Source: Halomonas sp. M4R1S46
GTDB lineage: Bacteria; Pseudomonadota; Gammaproteobacteria; Pseudomonadales; Halomonadaceae
NCBI RefSeq assembly: GCF_025725685.1
Contig: NZ_CP107008.1
Span: 1,612,001 to 1,676,000, forward strand
DNA length: 64,000 nt
Direction of reading: 5' to 3'
How positions within the stretch are numbered: position 1 is the stretch's first letter; each line of letters starts with the position of its first letter. The notes beneath the pieces are model-generated. The model did no database searches. It had not been told where the DNA came from and saw only the letters and a list, made by a program, of their open reading frames with translations. The translations under genes and the position numbers were made by a program. Positions 62,285 to 64,000 of this stretch are shown in pieces.

Positions 62285-62998
62285 TCAGGCCTCCTCGCCC
62301 AGCGGTTGACCGCGTCGCACGCGGCGTTCCAGGCGCGTGAACAGCGCCGTGGACGACAGCGTCATCGCCAGGTAGATGACGCCGGCGGCGGCGTAGAACA
62401 GGAAGTGGGCGCGGGTGCTGGCGGCGGCCTGCTGGATGGTGAAGAACAGCTCGCTGAAGCCGATCACGCTGATCAGGGCGGTGTCCTTGATCAGGATCAG
62501 CCACAGGTTGGACATCCCGGGCAGGGCGTTGGGCAGCATGGCCGGGACGACGATGCGATGGAAGCGGGTCCAGGCCGAGAAGCCGAAGGCGTCGGCGGCC
62601 TCGAGCTGGCCCCGGGGGATGGCCAGGATGGCGCCGCGCAGCACCTCGGTCATGTAGGCGCCCTGGACGAAGGCCAGCACGCCCACGGCGGTGACGAAGC
62701 CGTTGATGGCGACCTGGCCGGGCAGCCCCAGGGCGTTGGTCAGCGCGGTCAGCGCCTGGGAGCCGGCGTAGTAGAGCAGGATGATCAGCAGCAGTTCGGG
62801 GACCGCCCGTACCGCGGTGGAGTAGGCGGTGGCCAGGCCGCGCAGCGGGGCCCAGGGGCTGAGCCGGGCGCTGGCGCCGAGCAGCCCCAGCAGCAGGCCG
62901 ATGGCATAGGCCAGCACGGCGATCTCGAGGGTCGTCAGGGCGCCCTGGAGGATGGGGCCGGCCCAGTCGAGCAGTCCCTCGTGGGAAACCTTGTTCAT
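62285..62998 (-). CDS. Polar amino-acid-type ABC transporter permease
   Basis: A 237-aa HisQ/ArtQ-type permease with about five hydrophobic segments: GALTTLEIAVLAYAIGLLLGL, STAVRAVPELLLIILLYYAG and the EAA loop QLEAADAFGFSAWTRFHRIVVPAML. It pairs with the permease encoded immediately downstream. It follows the binding-protein gene after 84 bases that contain a strong hairpin. No ATPase gene is present in the window. Confidence 0.9.
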   Translation of the reverse strand: MNKVSHEGLLDWAGPILQGALTTLEIAVLAYAIGLLLGLLGASARLSPWAPLRGLATAYSTAVRAVPELLLIILLYYAGSQALTALTNALGLPGQVAINGFVTAVGVLAFVQGAYMTEVLRGAILAIPRGQLEAADAFGFSAWTRFHRIVVPAMLPNALPGMSNLWLILIKDTALISVIGFSELFFTIQQAAASTRAHFLFYAAAGVIYLAMTLSSTALFTRLERRVRRGQPLGEEA

Positions 62999-63031
62999 GG
63001 AGAATCGTGTCCTTGATGAGACAGGGCGAGA

Positions 63032-63059
63032 CCGGCAGGCGGTCGGGACCGCCTGCCGG
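63032..63059. terminator. Intercistronic hairpin after the ABC binding-protein gene
   Basis: CCGGCAGGCGGTC (63032-63044) pairs perfectly with GACCGCCTGCCGG (63047-63059), in practice a 12-bp stem with a 4-base loop, between the binding-protein stop and the permease start. Confidence 0.6.
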
Positions 63060-63082
63060 ACGAGCGTCGTCGAGGACCGGGA

Positions 63083-63850
63083 TCAGGTGCAGATGTCGGT
63101 GCCGAAGTAGTCTTCGGACAGGGCGCTGCAGGTGCCGTCCTCGCGGACCTCGGCGATGGCCGCGTTGAGATCGGCCTCGAGGGCGTCGTCGTCCGGGCGG
63201 AGGCCGATGCCGACGCCCTCGCCGTAGGCGGCGTGGCGCGGCGCGGTGGCCTTGATCTCGAAACCCTCGGCCTCGTCGCGCTCGAGGAACTCGGTCATGG
63301 CGATCTCGTCGGCGAGGATCACGTCCAGGCGGCCGGCCAGCAGGTCGCGGTTGACCTGCTCGGCCTGATCGTAGAGGCGGATGTCGCCGACGCTGTCGCG
63401 CAGGGCGCGGCGCGCGTAGGTGGCGTTGGTGGTGGCGGCCTGCACGCCGAGCACCTGGCCGCCCAGATCGTCGGGGCCGCTCAGCTCGTGATCGTCGGCG
63501 GCCACGAAGGCACCCGGGGTGAAGTAGTAGGGTTCGCTGAAGTCGATGACTCGCTGGCGCGCCTCGGTGATCGACATGGAGTTCATGATCATGTCGATGC
63601 GCCCGGCCTTGAGCGAGGGGATGATGCCGCTCCAGCCGGTGGGGGTGATCTCGCAGGCACGCTCCATGGCCTCGCAGAGGGCCATGCCCAGCTCGACCTC
63701 GAAGCCGGTCCACTCGCCCGCGGAGGAAGTGTAGGTGAAGGGCGGATAGGGCTCGGCGGAGATGCCGATCTTCAGCGGCTCGGCGGCCTGGGCGGTGGCG
63801 GACAGGCCCAGGACGGCCGCGGCGGCGAGGGTGATCAGGGGACGGTTCAT
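63083..63850 (-). CDS. Polar amino-acid-type ABC transporter binding protein
   Basis: A 255-aa family 3 periplasmic binding protein. Signal peptide to about residue 22 (LAAAAVLGLSATAQA, mature AEPLKIGIS). Typical features: YPPFTYTSSAGEWTGFEVELGMALCEAM, GWSGIIPSLKAGRIDMIMNSMSITEARQRVIDFSEPYYF, and the Arg-containing region. It resembles lysine/arginine/ornithine- or opine-binding proteins; the ligand is not certain. AAGGAG precedes ATG 63850. First gene of the transporter-ALDH run; 63851-64000 is upstream sequence without a recognised gene. Confidence 0.9.
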   Translation of the reverse strand: MNRPLITLAAAAVLGLSATAQAAEPLKIGISAEPYPPFTYTSSAGEWTGFEVELGMALCEAMERACEITPTGWSGIIPSLKAGRIDMIMNSMSITEARQRVIDFSEPYYFTPGAFVAADDHELSGPDDLGGQVLGVQAATTNATYARRALRDSVGDIRLYDQAEQVNRDLLAGRLDVILADEIAMTEFLERDEAEGFEIKATAPRHAAYGEGVGIGLRPDDDALEADLNAAIAEVREDGTCSALSEDYFGTDICT

Positions 63851-64000
63851 GCAGTTCTCCTTGGTATTGTGGATCTTGCGAACAAACGCTGTTCTCGCAG
63901 GCGATGAGCTTTCCCGGCAACAAGCCCCGGGGTGCCGGACCATCGCGAGGGCGCTGTGAACCCTTCCATGGGCGCTACTTTTGCCCTGCGGCGCTCTCGC

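Overview
This is a roughly 68% GC, densely coded gammaproteobacterial chromosome segment. The gene order gacA-uvrC-pgsA-tRNA-Gly-tRNA-Cys-tRNA-Leu on one strand is the order known from Escherichia coli and Pseudomonas. The codon use and the protein resemblances suggest the Halomonadaceae (a Halomonas-like halophile); that placement is an inference from memory, not from a search.

Layout. 1-6.8 kb is core genome: the tail of a ygfX-like gene, nadB, a FUSC membrane protein, tRNA-Leu/Cys/Gly, pgsA, uvrC, gacA (TTG start) and tRNA-Ala with its promoter and terminator. 6.8-8.5 kb is a low-value gap behind tRNA-Ala that holds a complete IS481-family element (7027-8054) with a 6-bp target duplication, and one small unknown gene. 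8.5-10.4 kb has an RNase H with a viroplasmin-type N-terminus and a metallophosphoesterase.

10.5-32.9 kb is a pentose-acid island. It encodes L-arabinose 1-dehydrogenase, L-arabonate dehydratase, D-xylonate dehydratase, a XylX-type 2-keto-3-deoxypentonate dehydratase, a 2-oxoglutarate semialdehyde dehydrogenase and a GguC/AraD1 protein. It also has a GH43 glycosidase and four transport systems: a GPH symporter, a TRAP system, an SSS symporter and an AraFGH ABC importer. Together these would carry L-arabinose and D-xylonate to 2-oxoglutarate without phosphorylation. No sugar lactonase, D-xylose dehydrogenase or DapA-type dehydratase is present in the window. A GntR/FCD regulator (32073-32840) probably controls most of it: the palindrome TATGTT-N-AACATA occurs at its own promoter and as tandem pairs 20-21 bp apart at three other promoters. 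A GbpR-like LysR protein sits beside the ABC operon with its own duplicated site.

32.9-33.2 kb is a large imperfect inverted repeat. 33.2-43.2 kb is the benzoate/catechol ortho-cleavage cluster (LysR, catBCA, benABCD, two BenE-family carriers), with an ATAC-N7-GTAT site in the catR-catB promoter. 43.3-45.7 kb has a lysozyme-fold lipoprotein, a cytochrome c with a histidine-rich tail, a remnant of a glutathione S-transferase and a DJ-1/PfpI protein. 45.9-57.1 kb is a four-carbon acid-sugar cluster: a LacI regulator, ltnD, otnK, otnC, otnI, denD, a TRAP transporter, an aldehyde dehydrogenase and a second beta-hydroxyacid dehydrogenase. It would take L-threonate and D-erythronate to dihydroxyacetone phosphate. 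57.2-64 kb has a decayed Spo0M-like gene, an AraC regulator, a DMT exporter, csaA, and a polar amino-acid-type ABC transporter (binding protein and two permeases, no ATPase) coupled to an aldehyde dehydrogenase.

I do not see a clearly new biological system. The most informative unreported-looking structure is the shared operator code of the pentose island.
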